Counted from the stretch's first letter, positions 8,050 to 17,096 are shown. The stretch is DNA of 64,000 nucleotides from VRUE01 sp963705635 (GCA_963705635.1 CAVPKH010000004.1:1162686-1226685), one strand, 5' to 3'. The notes: generated by a model from the sequence alone, not told the origin. Program-made: numbers and translations.

Positions 8050-9251
8050 CACTCGCTCGCCTCCAAACGTTGGGGCCGATGGGCCGATTCCCCACCATAT
8101 ACGTGGGTTTCAGGCCCATCGGCGGGCTGTTTCTCTAGTTCGAGGGCCTCCTCGACTGGGAGGCAGTCCAGCTCGACCGCTTCGGCCACCGCCGGGTGGG
8201 TCACTTTGCCGGCAGCCACGTTGACGCCGGGGCGCAGCCCGGGGTCGCGCCGGATCGCGCCAGCGACGCCCTCGTCAGCGAGGGCGATCGCGTAGGGCAG
8301 GGTCGCGTTGGTGAGGGCGTGGGTCGAGGTGATCGGCACCGCGCCGGGCATGTTTGCGACGCAGTAGTGAATGATCCCGTCGACCTCGAAGGTCGGCTCT
8401 TGGTGGGTCGTCGGGCGCGAGGTCTCGAAGCAGCCCCCCTGGTCGATCGCAACGTCGACCAGCACCGCGCCGGGCTTCATCAGCGCCAGCTGCTCGCGGC
8501 GCACGACGAAGGGCGCGCGGGCGCCGTGGACGAGAACGGCGCCGATCACCAGGTCGGCGCGCGGCAGCATCTCCTCTACCGCCAGCGTGGTCGAGTAGAC
8601 GGTCGAGCAGCGCCCGCCGAAGGCGGTCTCGAGCTCGCGCAGCCGGTCGATCGATTTGTCGAAGACGAAGACGTCGGCCTCCATGCCGATCGCGATGAAG
8701 GCGGCGTTCATGCCGACCACGCCGCCGCCGATCACCATCACGTTGGCGGCAGCGACGCCGGGGACGCCACCGAGCAGGATGCCGCGGCCACCGAGCGGCT
8801 TCTCCAGCATGAAGGCGCCGGCCTGGGTGGCGATCTTGCCGGCGATCTCGCTCATCGGCGCCAGCAGCGGCAGGCGACCGCGAGAGTCCTCGACCGTCTC
8901 GTAGGCGACGCAGGTGGCGCCGGAGTCGCAGAGGCCGCGAGTCAGCTCGGGGTCGGGGGCGAGGTGCAGATAGGTGAAGAGGAGCTGGCCGGGGCGCAGC
9001 ATCGCGACCTCGGGCGCCTGCGGCTCCTTCACCTTCAGCACCATCTCGGCCTCGGCGAAGACGGCAGCCGCGTCGGGGGCGATGCGGGCTCCCTGCGCCT
9101 CGAACTGGTCGTCGGCGATCGCGCTGCCCTCGCCAGCGCCGGCCTCGACCAGCACCTCGTGGCCGTGCTCGACCATCTCGCGCACGCCCGCCGGCGTGAT
9201 CGCAACCCGGTACTCGGCGGGCTTGATCTCGGTTGGTATCCCGATCCTCAT
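8049..9251 (-). CDS. ald: Alanine dehydrogenase
   Basis: A 400-residue enzyme interconverting L-alanine with pyruvate and ammonia using NAD. Pyruvate-binding Arg15, Lys75 and catalytic His96 are at their usual positions, and the Rossmann motif VMVIGGGVVGMNAA is at about 171-184. The last 35 residues form a charged tail beyond the usual end near 370. The ATG overlaps the stop of the upstream PucR gene as ATGA. In this operon it would recycle the alanine made by a pyruvate-dependent aminotransferase. Confidence 0.93.
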   Translation of the reverse strand: MRIGIPTEIKPAEYRVAITPAGVREMVEHGHEVLVEAGAGEGSAIADDQFEAQGARIAPDAAAVFAEAEMVLKVKEPQAPEVAMLRPGQLLFTYLHLAPDPELTRGLCDSGATCVAYETVEDSRGRLPLLAPMSEIAGKIATQAGAFMLEKPLGGRGILLGGVPGVAAANVMVIGGGVVGMNAAFIAIGMEADVFVFDKSIDRLRELETAFGGRCSTVYSTTLAVEEMLPRADLVIGAVLVHGARAPFVVRREQLALMKPGAVLVDVAIDQGGCFETSRPTTHQEPTFEVDGIIHYCVANMPGAVPITSTHALTNATLPYAIALADEGVAGAIRRDPGLRPGVNVAAGKVTHPAVAEAVELDCLPVEEALELEKQPADGPETHVYGGESAHRPQRLEASE

Positions 9252-10804
9252 TTCACCAGCTCCCTCGCTCGCAGGGCCAGCCAGAACTCGATCCGATCGT
9301 GGGCGCGCGAGAGGTCGCGACCGGTCAGCTCCTCGACTTTGCGCATCCGGTAGCGCAGCGTGTGGCGGTGGCAGTAGACCTCGCGGGCGGCCCGCTCCCA
9401 CTGGCCGTTCTGCTCGATGAAGGCCTCCAGGGAGCGCAGCAGCTCACCGCCGTACTCCTCGTCGCCCTCCTCGATCGGGCCGAGGACGCTGTCGCAATAG
9501 AGCTCCAGGGCCTCGTCGTCCTGGATCGAGAGCAGCAGGGTGAAGGCGCCGAGGTCACGCCACGAAGCCACCTCGGGAGCGGTGCCGTTGCCGATCGCGG
9601 TCGCCTCCAGCGCGCAGCGGGCCTCGTGGAAGGAATGGCGCAAGTTCTCGGGTGGAGCCGGGCGACTGGCGGCGGCGCGAACCGTGCCGCGGTCGACTGT
9701 GAGGGCCTTGCGGGCGTCAGCGGCGAGGTCGACGGGGTCGCGATCGGCCGCGTCGACGACCGCGCAGAGCAGCTCGCGGCGACCGCTGGCATGGGGCGCG
9801 ACCACGGCCGGACAGGCGTCGGCGGCCAGCGCCCGCTCCAGCACCGGCTCGGCCGCGGCCGGATCGTCGAGGGCGAAGACGAGCACGGCGGCCTCGTCGC
9901 CGATGCCGAAGGGCTCGAGGCGGCGACGCAGCTCGGAGGGCTCCAAGCGCCCGCCGAGGGCGCCGGCGAGGACGTCGCCGGCGAGGCGCCGCTCGGTCTC
10001 CCGCGCGACCCGGCGCCGCATCAGCTCGAGCGCGACGACGGCGACCGCCTGCTGCAGGATCAGCCGCTCGAAATCGCCAAGCCCGCCCGAGTCACGGACG
10101 ATCACCACCCAGGCCTGCGGCGGCCCGCCCCCGGGCGAGATCACGGGGTGGGCGAGGGCGCGGCCGGCGACCGCCGGGTGGGCGGGAACGAAGGGGTGCG
10201 CGTCGGCGGTGTGGGACAGCGCTTCCTCGCGGATCGCCTTCACCGCCTCGGCCGAAAGCTGGCGGCGGAAGCCGCGGCCGGCGAGGCGCTCGCCACGACC
10301 GCCGAGGATCGCCACCGTGCCGCCGACCGCGGAGGAGATCGTCGCGACGATCTCCTCCAGGCCACGCTCTTCCAGAACCAGGCGCTCGAGCCGCCGCTGC
10401 ACGGCGATGCCGCGCTGCAGCACCTCGTACTGCTCGTTGACGAGACGGGCGAAGGCCTTCTCGGTGATCGCGATGAACGGGGTCGAGTAGGGGACCTCGA
10501 AGAGCGGGAAATCCCGTTTCTTGGCCTCCTCCAGCAGCGCTTTCGGGATCTTGTCGTGGCTGAAGCCGGTGCCGAAGCCGAGGCCGGCGAGGTTGCTGTC
10601 GGCGAGCAGCCGGACGAAGGCGCGCTGCTTGGCGGCGCTGCCGAGCGGGATGCCCGTCGTCAGCATCAGCTCACCGCCGGAGAGCCACGGCGTCGGGTCC
10701 TCGAGCTCGGAGATGTGGACCCAGCGCACCGGCGCCTCGGCCGCGTGGGTGCCCGCTGCGAGGTCCAGATCGAGCTCGTCGAGCAGGCTTTGGACGGTGA
10801 GCAT
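9248..10804 (-). CDS. PucR-family transcriptional regulator
   Basis: A 518-residue regulator with the N-terminal PucR ligand-sensing domain (MLTVQSLLDELDLDL..., about 1-125), a central GGDEF-like region of the CdaR/PucR type (about 290-410), and the C-terminal PucR helix-turn-helix (QNGQWERAAREVYCHRHTLR, about 468-487). This family controls purine, GABA and polyamine catabolism genes. It lies inside the operon between the aminotransferase and alanine dehydrogenase genes, so it is probably their own regulator. Ligand unknown. Confidence 0.88.
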   Translation of the reverse strand: MLTVQSLLDELDLDLAAGTHAAEAPVRWVHISELEDPTPWLSGGELMLTTGIPLGSAAKQRAFVRLLADSNLAGLGFGTGFSHDKIPKALLEEAKKRDFPLFEVPYSTPFIAITEKAFARLVNEQYEVLQRGIAVQRRLERLVLEERGLEEIVATISSAVGGTVAILGGRGERLAGRGFRRQLSAEAVKAIREEALSHTADAHPFVPAHPAVAGRALAHPVISPGGGPPQAWVVIVRDSGGLGDFERLILQQAVAVVALELMRRRVARETERRLAGDVLAGALGGRLEPSELRRRLEPFGIGDEAAVLVFALDDPAAAEPVLERALAADACPAVVAPHASGRRELLCAVVDAADRDPVDLAADARKALTVDRGTVRAAASRPAPPENLRHSFHEARCALEATAIGNGTAPEVASWRDLGAFTLLLSIQDDEALELYCDSVLGPIEEGDEEYGGELLRSLEAFIEQNGQWERAAREVYCHRHTLRYRMRKVEELTGRDLSRAHDRIEFWLALRARELVK

Positions 10805-10812
10805 GTGCGCGC

Positions 10813-12198
10813 CTATAGTCGGACCCGCTCCCACGCCTCACTGAGGACGCCGTGCAGGACCTCGTGGATCTCTTCGAACTGCTCCGTATCGGCGATCAGC
10901 GGTGGCGCGAGCTGGACGACGGGGTCGCCGCGATCGTCGGCGCGGCAGATCAGCCCGCGCCCGTAGAGCTCAGCGGAGAGGAAGCCGCGCAGCAGCTGCT
11001 CGGACTCCTCGTCGTCAAAGCTCTCCTTGGTCTCGCGGTCCTTGACCAGCTCGATCGCCTGGAAGTAGCCGGCGCCGCGCACGTCGCCGACGATCGGGAT
11101 GTCGTACAGCGTCTCCAGCATCTGGCGGAACTCGCCTTCCTTGGCGAGGACGTGGCCACAGAGGTCCTCGCGCTCGAAGATGTCGAGGTTGGCCATCGCC
11201 ACCGCCGAAGCGAGCGGATGGCCGGCGAAGGTGAAGCCATGGGCGAAGGATGCGTCGCCCTCCATGAACGGCGCCGCGACGGCGTCGGAGGCGATCAGGG
11301 CGCCCATCGGCGCGTAGGCCGAGGTCAGCGCCTTGGCCACGGTGATGATGTCGGGGACGTAGCCGAAGCGTTCGCAACCGAAGTAGTGGCCGAGGCGGCC
11401 CCAGGCGCAGATCACCTCGTCGGAGATCATCAGCACGTCGTAGCGGTCGCAGATCTCGCGCACCCGCTCGAAGTACCCGTCCGGCGGCACGATGCAACCA
11501 CCGGCGTTCTGGACCGGCTCGAGGATCACCGCGGCGACCGTCTCCGGCCCCTCGAACTGGATCCGCTCCTCGATCGCGGTCGCCGCCCAGAGCGGCTGGC
11601 GGTCTTCCGGCCAGCGATAGATGTTGGTGTTGGGCACGTGGCAGCCGCCCGGGACGAGCGGCTCGAACTGGGAGCGCAGCTCGGTGATGCCAGTGGCCGA
11701 GAGCGCCCCCAGCGAAGTGCCGTGGTAGGCGATCTCGCGGGCGATCACCTTGTGCTTCTGGCCTTTGCCGAGCGCCCGGTGGTAGTTGCGGGCAAGCTTC
11801 AGCGCCGACTCGACCGACTCCGAGCCGCCGGAGGTGAAGAAGACGCGGTTGAGGTCGGCGGGGGCGAGCGAGGCGAGGCGAGCGGCGAGTTCGATCGCGC
11901 GTGGATGGGCGTAGCTCCAGAGCGTGTAGAAGTCGAGCTCTTCGACCTGGCGCGCCGCCGCCTCGCCAAGCTCGCTGCGGCCGTGGCCGGCGTTGACGCA
12001 GAAGAGGCCGGAGAGGCCGTCGAGGTAGCGCTTGCCGTGGTCGTCGTAGACGTAGCAGCCGTCGGCACGAACGATGATCGGGATCTCGTGATCGGCGCCG
12101 TAGGAGCCCATGCGCGAGAAGTGCATCCAGAGGTGGCGCTGGGCTAGCTCCTGCAGACCGGTGCTCACTTCCGAACCCGGCTGCGACACAACGGCCAT
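10813..12198 (-). CDS. Class III omega-amino acid/polyamine--pyruvate aminotransferase
   Basis: A 461-residue PLP enzyme. The Schiff-base Lys289 sits in ITVAKALTSAYAPMGA and Asp260 in MISDEVICAWGRLG. The phosphate-binding GGSESVESALK and the YHGTSLGALSATG segment are typical of the putrescine/beta-alanine-pyruvate aminotransferase subgroup. It would transfer a terminal amino group to pyruvate, giving an aldehyde (for the downstream dehydrogenase) and alanine (for Ald). An AGGAGA Shine-Dalgarno supports the ATG. It is the first gene of the leftward operon, divergent from the permease. Confidence 0.88.
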   Translation of the reverse strand: MAVVSQPGSEVSTGLQELAQRHLWMHFSRMGSYGADHEIPIIVRADGCYVYDDHGKRYLDGLSGLFCVNAGHGRSELGEAAARQVEELDFYTLWSYAHPRAIELAARLASLAPADLNRVFFTSGGSESVESALKLARNYHRALGKGQKHKVIAREIAYHGTSLGALSATGITELRSQFEPLVPGGCHVPNTNIYRWPEDRQPLWAATAIEERIQFEGPETVAAVILEPVQNAGGCIVPPDGYFERVREICDRYDVLMISDEVICAWGRLGHYFGCERFGYVPDIITVAKALTSAYAPMGALIASDAVAAPFMEGDASFAHGFTFAGHPLASAVAMANLDIFEREDLCGHVLAKEGEFRQMLETLYDIPIVGDVRGAGYFQAIELVKDRETKESFDDEESEQLLRGFLSAELYGRGLICRADDRGDPVVQLAPPLIADTEQFEEIHEVLHGVLSEAWERVRL

Positions 12199-12254
12199 GT
12201 CAATCTCCTCTCATGCTTCGACGATATGGACAACGCTAGAACTGGTATAGCGCA

Positions 12255-12279
12255 CTTGCAATGTTCACAAGGGCAAGTC
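12255..12279. promoter_or_regulatory. Inverted repeat ACTTGC-N13-GCAAGT in the divergent promoter region
   Basis: A perfect 6-bp dyad with a 13-nt spacer between the aminotransferase and permease starts, 57 nt from the aminotransferase ATG. It could be a second binding site for the operon regulator; not tested against chance. Confidence 0.3.
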
Positions 12280-12291
12280 CCAGGCGCTCAC

Positions 12292-12308
12292 TTGTACAGA
12301 CCGTACAA
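12292..12308. promoter_or_regulatory. Candidate operator TTGTAC-N5-GTACAA
   Basis: A perfect 6-bp dyad with a 5-nt spacer, midway between the divergent aminotransferase and permease genes in a locally AT-rich stretch. It is well placed to control both directions, and the PucR-family gene of the same cluster is the natural candidate binder (inference). Confidence 0.45.
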
Positions 12309-12418
12309 ATAAAAGCACTGCTTTTGGGACATTCGCCACTTGTGCAAAACGACAGACGGGCCTACCTTCAAACGGTCGCCGCAGATCATGCGGCTGGGTA
12401 CGACGGAGAGGAGTTGGG

Positions 12419-13987
12419 ATGGAGAGCGCAGCGGTTCCATCGTCCGACAGACCAGGAGCGGCAGCACCCCGTGTTCCCAGCAGTGGCGACAAGGGCCTGA
12501 AGAAGAACGCGATCGGCTTCGTCTCCAGCGTCGTCATCGGGGTCGCCTCGACCGCGCCCGGCTACAGCCTCGCCGCCACACTCGGCTTCATCGCTGCCGC
12601 CGTCGCCCTGCAGTCGCCGGCGGTGCTGCTGATCAGCTTCATCCCGATGTTCCTCGTCGCCGCCGGCTACTACTACATGAACAAGGCCGATCCCGACTGC
12701 GGCACCAGCTTCTCCTGGGTGACCAAGGCAATGGGACCTCAGCTCGGCTGGATCGCGGGCTGGACGATCGTCGTCGCCGACGTGATCGTGATGGCCAACC
12801 TGGCCCAGATCGCCGGCCTCTACACCTTCGAACTCTTCAGCTGGACCTCGGCTGCCGAATCGACCGCCGCGGTGACCGCGGTCGGGGTGGTCTGGATCGC
12901 GATCATGACCGCGATCGTCGTGATCGGAATAGAGCTCTCGGCGCGCACCCAGGTCGGGCTGCTGGCGGCGGAGATCCTCACCCTTGCCATCTTCGCCGTC
13001 GTCGCCCTGATCAAGGTCTATTCCGGCGATGCCCTCGCCGGCTCGATTGACCCCAGCCTCTCCTGGATCAACCCCTTCAGCCTCAGCCCGAGCGAGATCT
13101 CCGCTGGGATGCTGCTCGCCGTCTTCATCTACTGGGGCTGGGACACCACGGCGACGGTCAACGAGGAGACCGAGAACCCCGACGAGGCGCCGGGGCGGGC
13201 GACCGTGGTCAGCACCCTGATCCTGCTCGGCATCTACCTCATAGTCGCGATCGCGGCCCAGGCCTACGCCGGGGTCGACCAGCTGGTCGAAAACCAGGAA
13301 GACGTGCTCAGCTCACTCGGCACCGAGGTATTCGGCAGTCCGCTGGACAAGATCCTGATCATCGCTGTCCTCTCCTCAGCGGCGGCGTCGACGCAGACGA
13401 CGATCTTGCCGACGGCGCGCACGACGCTCTCGATGGCGCGCGCCAACGCGATGCCGAAGAGCCTCGGCAAGGTCCACCCGCGATTCCTCACCCCGCACAT
13501 CTCGACCGTGTTGATGGGCGTCGCCTCGATCGTCTGGTATGTCGGCCTCACCCTGGTCAGCGAAGACATCCTCTTCGACTCGCTGGCAGCGCTGGGCCTG
13601 ATGATCTCCTTCTACATCGGCCTTACCGGCTTCGCCTGCGCGATCTACTACCGGCGCGAGATCTTCCGCAGCATCAAGAACTTCTTCTTCGTTGGGCTCG
13701 GACCGCTGATCGGCGGCTTGATCCTCTTCTACCTTCTGATCAAGAACGGGATCGAACTCTCCGACCCGGCCAACTCCGAATCGGGCAACTCCTGGTTCGG
13801 GATCGGGCCACCGCTTGTGATCGCCGCCTTCTTCCTTGTCCTCGGAGTGCTGCTGATGTTCGTCCAGTGGCGCAAGGTTCCGGAGTTCTTCAAGCGCAAG
13901 CCCGAGGTGGCGCCGGCCGGATTCCTTGAGGGCGAAGCGACGCTGGAGCCGGTCCCGATTGCTCGCGACAGAGGAGGAGGAAGCTGA
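12419..13987 (+). CDS. APC-superfamily amino acid/amine permease
   Basis: A 522-residue inner-membrane transporter with about 12 hydrophobic helices, beginning after a 35-residue hydrophilic N-terminus. The first helix carries the APC substrate-site phrase GVASTAPGYSLAA, and ETENPDEAPGRA lies in the cytoplasmic loop after helix 6 as in this superfamily. It is divergent from the catabolic operon and followed two bases later by a uspA gene. Context suggests import of a polyamine or omega-amino acid. Confidence 0.88.
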   Translation: MESAAVPSSDRPGAAAPRVPSSGDKGLKKNAIGFVSSVVIGVASTAPGYSLAATLGFIAAAVALQSPAVLLISFIPMFLVAAGYYYMNKADPDCGTSFSWVTKAMGPQLGWIAGWTIVVADVIVMANLAQIAGLYTFELFSWTSAAESTAAVTAVGVVWIAIMTAIVVIGIELSARTQVGLLAAEILTLAIFAVVALIKVYSGDALAGSIDPSLSWINPFSLSPSEISAGMLLAVFIYWGWDTTATVNEETENPDEAPGRATVVSTLILLGIYLIVAIAAQAYAGVDQLVENQEDVLSSLGTEVFGSPLDKILIIAVLSSAAASTQTTILPTARTTLSMARANAMPKSLGKVHPRFLTPHISTVLMGVASIVWYVGLTLVSEDILFDSLAALGLMISFYIGLTGFACAIYYRREIFRSIKNFFFVGLGPLIGGLILFYLLIKNGIELSDPANSESGNSWFGIGPPLVIAAFFLVLGVLLMFVQWRKVPEFFKRKPEVAPAGFLEGEATLEPVPIARDRGGGS

Positions 13988-13988
13988 G

Positions 13989-14408
13989 ATGGGCCAGATC
14001 GTTGTCGGCTACGACGGTTCGGACTGCAGCAGGGCGGCGCTGGCGGAGGGGCTGCGGATGGCGCAAGGCCTGGGCGACGAAGTGGTCGTCGTTTTCGGCT
14101 ACGCGCCGCCGGGGCTCTGGGGTGGCGAGATCGTCGAACATGAGGAGGCGATTGAAGAGCGGGGCACGAAGGTGTTGGATGAGGCCAAGCACCAGGCCGA
14201 GGCCGCCGGGGCCTCGGTGGAGCGGGAGATGGTGGCGAAGAAGCCCTCGGAGGCGATTGTCGAGGTGGCCGACAGGCGGGATGCGCGGATGATCGTGGTC
14301 GGCAGCTACGCCGACCCCCCGCTCAAGGGCATGATCCTTGGGTCGACCCCTAACAAGTTGCTGCACATCGCCGACCGGCCTGTGCTCGTGGTGCCAGCTC
14401 AGAGATAG
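13989..14408 (+). CDS. Universal stress protein, UspA family
   Basis: A 139-residue single UspA domain starting MGQIVVGYDGSDCSRAALAE. The ATP-binding motif near the C-terminus reads VVGSYADPPLKGMILGSTPN (G-x2-G-x9-G-S/T spacing close to consensus). It directly follows the permease stop, so it shares that transcript; small UspA proteins often accompany transporters. It runs towards the oppositely oriented oxidoreductase gene, leaving 23 bases. Confidence 0.9.
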   Translation: MGQIVVGYDGSDCSRAALAEGLRMAQGLGDEVVVVFGYAPPGLWGGEIVEHEEAIEERGTKVLDEAKHQAEAAGASVEREMVAKKPSEAIVEVADRRDARMIVVGSYADPPLKGMILGSTPNKLLHIADRPVLVVPAQR

Positions 14409-14431
14409 CGCAGCGGGGATGTCCCCTCGCC

Positions 14432-15829
14432 CTACCTGCCGATGTGGAAGCCGATTAGCTCTGGGATGCGGGCGAGCAGAGAGCTGATTGGGTCGGGCCT
14501 GCTGCCGGCTAGCTCGGATTGCTCCTTGCGCACTATTCCCGCTCGGATCGCTTCGCCGCCGATCCAGCTGAAGGGCTCGGGGGGGACGCGGGGGGGCGAC
14601 GGGTCGATGAATGGAAGCTGGGAGGGTTCGTCTCGCCGGTCCAGGGCCAGGGAGGCGAGGGCTCGGGCCACCATGTAAGAGGGGCCGACGCCGTTGCCGG
14701 TGTAGCCAGCGGCGGCGAAGGCGCGGCCGCCGCGCAGGGGGAGGACCAGCGGCAGGTGGGTCGGCGAGGCGTCGATCGGGCCGCCCCAGGCGTGGGTGAT
14801 GGACTTGCCCCCGAGGCCGGGGAAGTATCTCCAGAGGTGGGCTGCCGCCTCGGAGACCACTGCGGCGTCGAGCTCGGCGCGGCCGTGCGGGCGGGCACCC
14901 ATCGCGATCCGGCCGCCGCCCCAGCCGAAGGCGATGCGGCCGTCGGGGGTGGTGCGGAAGTAGTCGATCAGGGCGCGGCTGTCGGTGATGCACTCGCCCC
15001 CGGTCCAGCCGACCTCCTCCAGCAAGTCCGGCACCGGCTCGGTGAGGACGACGTGGGAGGAGGCGACGGTGAGGCTCTGCCGCAACGGCCCACGCGGCGC
15101 CTTCGCCGCGACCCCAACCGCGAGCAGCGCCGAGCGCGCCCGCACGACCCCAGCGGCAGTGTGCGCCTCGACCCCACCGGGCAAGGCCGCGAGCCGGGTT
15201 ACGGGCGAACGCTCGCAGACCTCGACGCCGCGAGCCCGCAGCCGACCCCGCAGGCCCAGCCCCAGCCGCGCCGGCTGCACCGTTGCCGCTCCGGGAAAAA
15301 AGGCACCGGCTCGAAAAGCGGGTGAGGCACAGCGGTCGGCCACCTGCGTCGGCGAAAGCGGCTCAATCGCATCGTCCGCACCAAGCTCCCGACAGGCAGC
15401 CAGCGCCTCGGCCCAAGCGCCATCGTGCGCCTCCGCGCTGGAGACCTGCAGATACCCGCTCGGCCTGAACCAAGCGTCGACCCCCTCGGCCTCGCAGAAC
15501 CCCCCGATCCCCACCACGGCGGCCTCCGCCGCCCGGGCCACCGCAAGCGCCCCAGCATCTCCCCACCGCCGCCGCATATTCGGCAGCGAGAACCACATCA
15601 CGTTGCAGAACCCCCCGTTCCGCCCACTGGGCCCGAACCCACACCGATCGGCCTCGAGCAACACCACCTGCGTCTCCGGCTCTAGTTGCTTGAGATGCCA
15701 GGCGGCCCACATCCCCGTGTAACCACCACCGATGACAACAACATCAGCACTCCGCTCCCCGACAAGCTCCGCAGCAACCTCCACGGCGGGTGCCTCCCCA
15801 AGCCAGTACCCATGGGCGTCGTGCTTCAC
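14432..15829 (-). CDS. FAD-dependent amine oxidase, DAO/PuuB-like
   Basis: A 465-residue flavoprotein with the dinucleotide motif VVIGGGYTGMWAAWHL (about 22-37) and the DAO-family C-terminal FAD segment YTGNGVGPSYMVA. Its GPSGRNGGF stretch is typical of gamma-glutamylputrescine oxidase and related amine oxidases, fitting the cluster. The GTG of VKHDAHGYWLGEAP is preferred; a longer reading starting at GTG 15874 would place the N-terminus inside palindrome A2. Notably, A2's loop offers AGGAG 10 nt before that upstream GTG. Exact substrate not shown. Confidence 0.82.
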   Translation of the reverse strand: MKHDAHGYWLGEAPAVEVAAELVGERSADVVVIGGGYTGMWAAWHLKQLEPETQVVLLEADRCGFGPSGRNGGFCNVMWFSLPNMRRRWGDAGALAVARAAEAAVVGIGGFCEAEGVDAWFRPSGYLQVSSAEAHDGAWAEALAACRELGADDAIEPLSPTQVADRCASPAFRAGAFFPGAATVQPARLGLGLRGRLRARGVEVCERSPVTRLAALPGGVEAHTAAGVVRARSALLAVGVAAKAPRGPLRQSLTVASSHVVLTEPVPDLLEEVGWTGGECITDSRALIDYFRTTPDGRIAFGWGGGRIAMGARPHGRAELDAAVVSEAAAHLWRYFPGLGGKSITHAWGGPIDASPTHLPLVLPLRGGRAFAAAGYTGNGVGPSYMVARALASLALDRRDEPSQLPFIDPSPPRVPPEPFSWIGGEAIRAGIVRKEQSELAGSRPDPISSLLARIPELIGFHIGR

Positions 15830-15845
15830 GAGGAACGAGTCTGCC

Positions 15846-15923
15846 AGGGCGAACGGGTGGGGTCCCCAGGACACTCAAGCGCGGCTCCTGCCGCGCGTCC
15901 TGGGGACCCCACCCGTTCGCCCT
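15846..15923. repeat. Palindromic element A2: 27-bp perfect inverted repeat with the same core loop as A1
   Basis: Arms 15846-15872 and 15897-15923 are exact reverse complements; the 24-nt loop 15873-15896 is base-for-base the loop of A1. Arm sequence is different from A1. It lies between two divergently transcribed genes (amine oxidase leftward, enolase-like rightward), where a simple terminator would have nothing to terminate. Confidence 0.9.
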
Positions 15924-15938
15924 CATACACTCTCGCCC

Positions 15939-17000
15939 GTGCCCTCCTTCGACGCCCTCGCAAGCCTGCCCCTGGAGATCGAGGGCTACGAGCTGCAGCC
16001 GCTGGAGCTTCAGCTCCCAGGGTTCGAACGCCTCTGCACCGTGATCCACCTCTGGGGAGCCGGCGAGGACGGCCTCGGCGAGGACGTCACCTATGACGCT
16101 GTCGACCACATCGCCTTTCAGGACGCTGGCCCGAATCTCGACCTCACCGGCTTCGCCACCCTGGGCGAGTTCTGCGCGCTGATCGGCGACCTCGACACCT
16201 TCCCCGCCGAGCCCCAGCGCGACGTCTCGCGGCTCTACCGCCGCTGGGCCTTCGAGTCGGCAGCGCTGGACCTGGCGCTGCGCCAGGCTGGCAAGGGGCT
16301 CGCCGAGGCGCTCGGCCGCGAGCCCCGTCCGGTCAACTTCGTCGCCTCGATGCGCTTGGGCACCGAAGACACCCCTTCCTCACTGGCGCCGCTGCGCAAG
16401 AAGCTCGAGCGCTACCCGACCCTCCGCTTCAAGCTCGACCCGGTCAACGACTGGACCGACGAGCTGATCGCCGAGCTGATCGAGACCGGGGCCGTCGACT
16501 CGCTCGACCTCAAGGGTCAGTACAAGGGCACGGTCGTCGACGTCGAGACCGACCCAGAGCTCTACGCGAAGCTGATCGGGGCCTTCCCCGATGCCTGGCT
16601 GGAGGACCCCGACGTCAACGACGAGACGCGGCCGATCCTCGAGCCGGTCCGCGACCGCCTCACCTGGGACGCGCCGATCCACTCGATCGCCGACATCGAG
16701 GCGCTGCCCTGGGCGCCGAAGATGGTCAACATCAAGCCCTCGCGCGTCGGCGGCCTGCGGGCGCTCTGCGACGCCTACGACTACTGCGCCGAGCGCGGCA
16801 TCGGCGCCTACGGCGGCGGTCAGTGGGAGCTCGGTGTCGGTCGCGGCCAGATCCAGGTGCTCGCCTCGCTCTTCCACCCCGACAGCGCCAACGACACCGC
16901 CCCCCGCGGCTACAACGAAGCGGAGCCGGTGGCGGGGCTGCCGGTCAGCCCGCTGGAGCCAAAGCTGAGCCCGAAGGGATTCCGCTGGGAGGAAGGGTGA
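15939..17000 (+). CDS. Enolase-superfamily enzyme
   Basis: A 353-residue member of the muconate-lactonizing/mandelate-racemase side of the superfamily. Ligand-type motifs follow in order: FKLDP (about 159), DLKGQY (about 190), LEDPD (about 222), and the KPSRVGG strand (NIKPSRVGGL, about 261), then GGGQWELGVGRGQ. Such enzymes abstract a proton alpha to a carboxylate, as in epimerases or dehydratases. The GTG of VPSFDALASL is chosen because upstream codons fall in palindrome A2. Reaction unknown; the catabolic neighbours hint at an amino- or sugar-acid. Confidence 0.75.
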   Translation: MPSFDALASLPLEIEGYELQPLELQLPGFERLCTVIHLWGAGEDGLGEDVTYDAVDHIAFQDAGPNLDLTGFATLGEFCALIGDLDTFPAEPQRDVSRLYRRWAFESAALDLALRQAGKGLAEALGREPRPVNFVASMRLGTEDTPSSLAPLRKKLERYPTLRFKLDPVNDWTDELIAELIETGAVDSLDLKGQYKGTVVDVETDPELYAKLIGAFPDAWLEDPDVNDETRPILEPVRDRLTWDAPIHSIADIEALPWAPKMVNIKPSRVGGLRALCDAYDYCAERGIGAYGGGQWELGVGRGQIQVLASLFHPDSANDTAPRGYNEAEPVAGLPVSPLEPKLSPKGFRWEEG

Positions 17001-17096
17001 GGGCCGGGTGCCCCCTCGCCCGTCCAATCGTCGGTCTAATGAGACCGACGATTTGAGTATCCGCCCGTCCGAGGTGGCACCCGGCCCTCACCCTTC
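16992..17096. repeat. Nested palindromic element B1
   Basis: Outer arms 16992-17018 and 17070-17096 pair over 27 bp with one mismatch; the left arm includes the stop codon of the enolase-like gene. Inside, 17026-17037 and 17042-17053 pair perfectly over 12 bp around an AATG loop. The single-stranded joints (CGCCCGTCC before, TGAGTATCCGCCCG after) recur in B2, while both stems differ. It is placed between two rightward genes. Confidence 0.88.
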
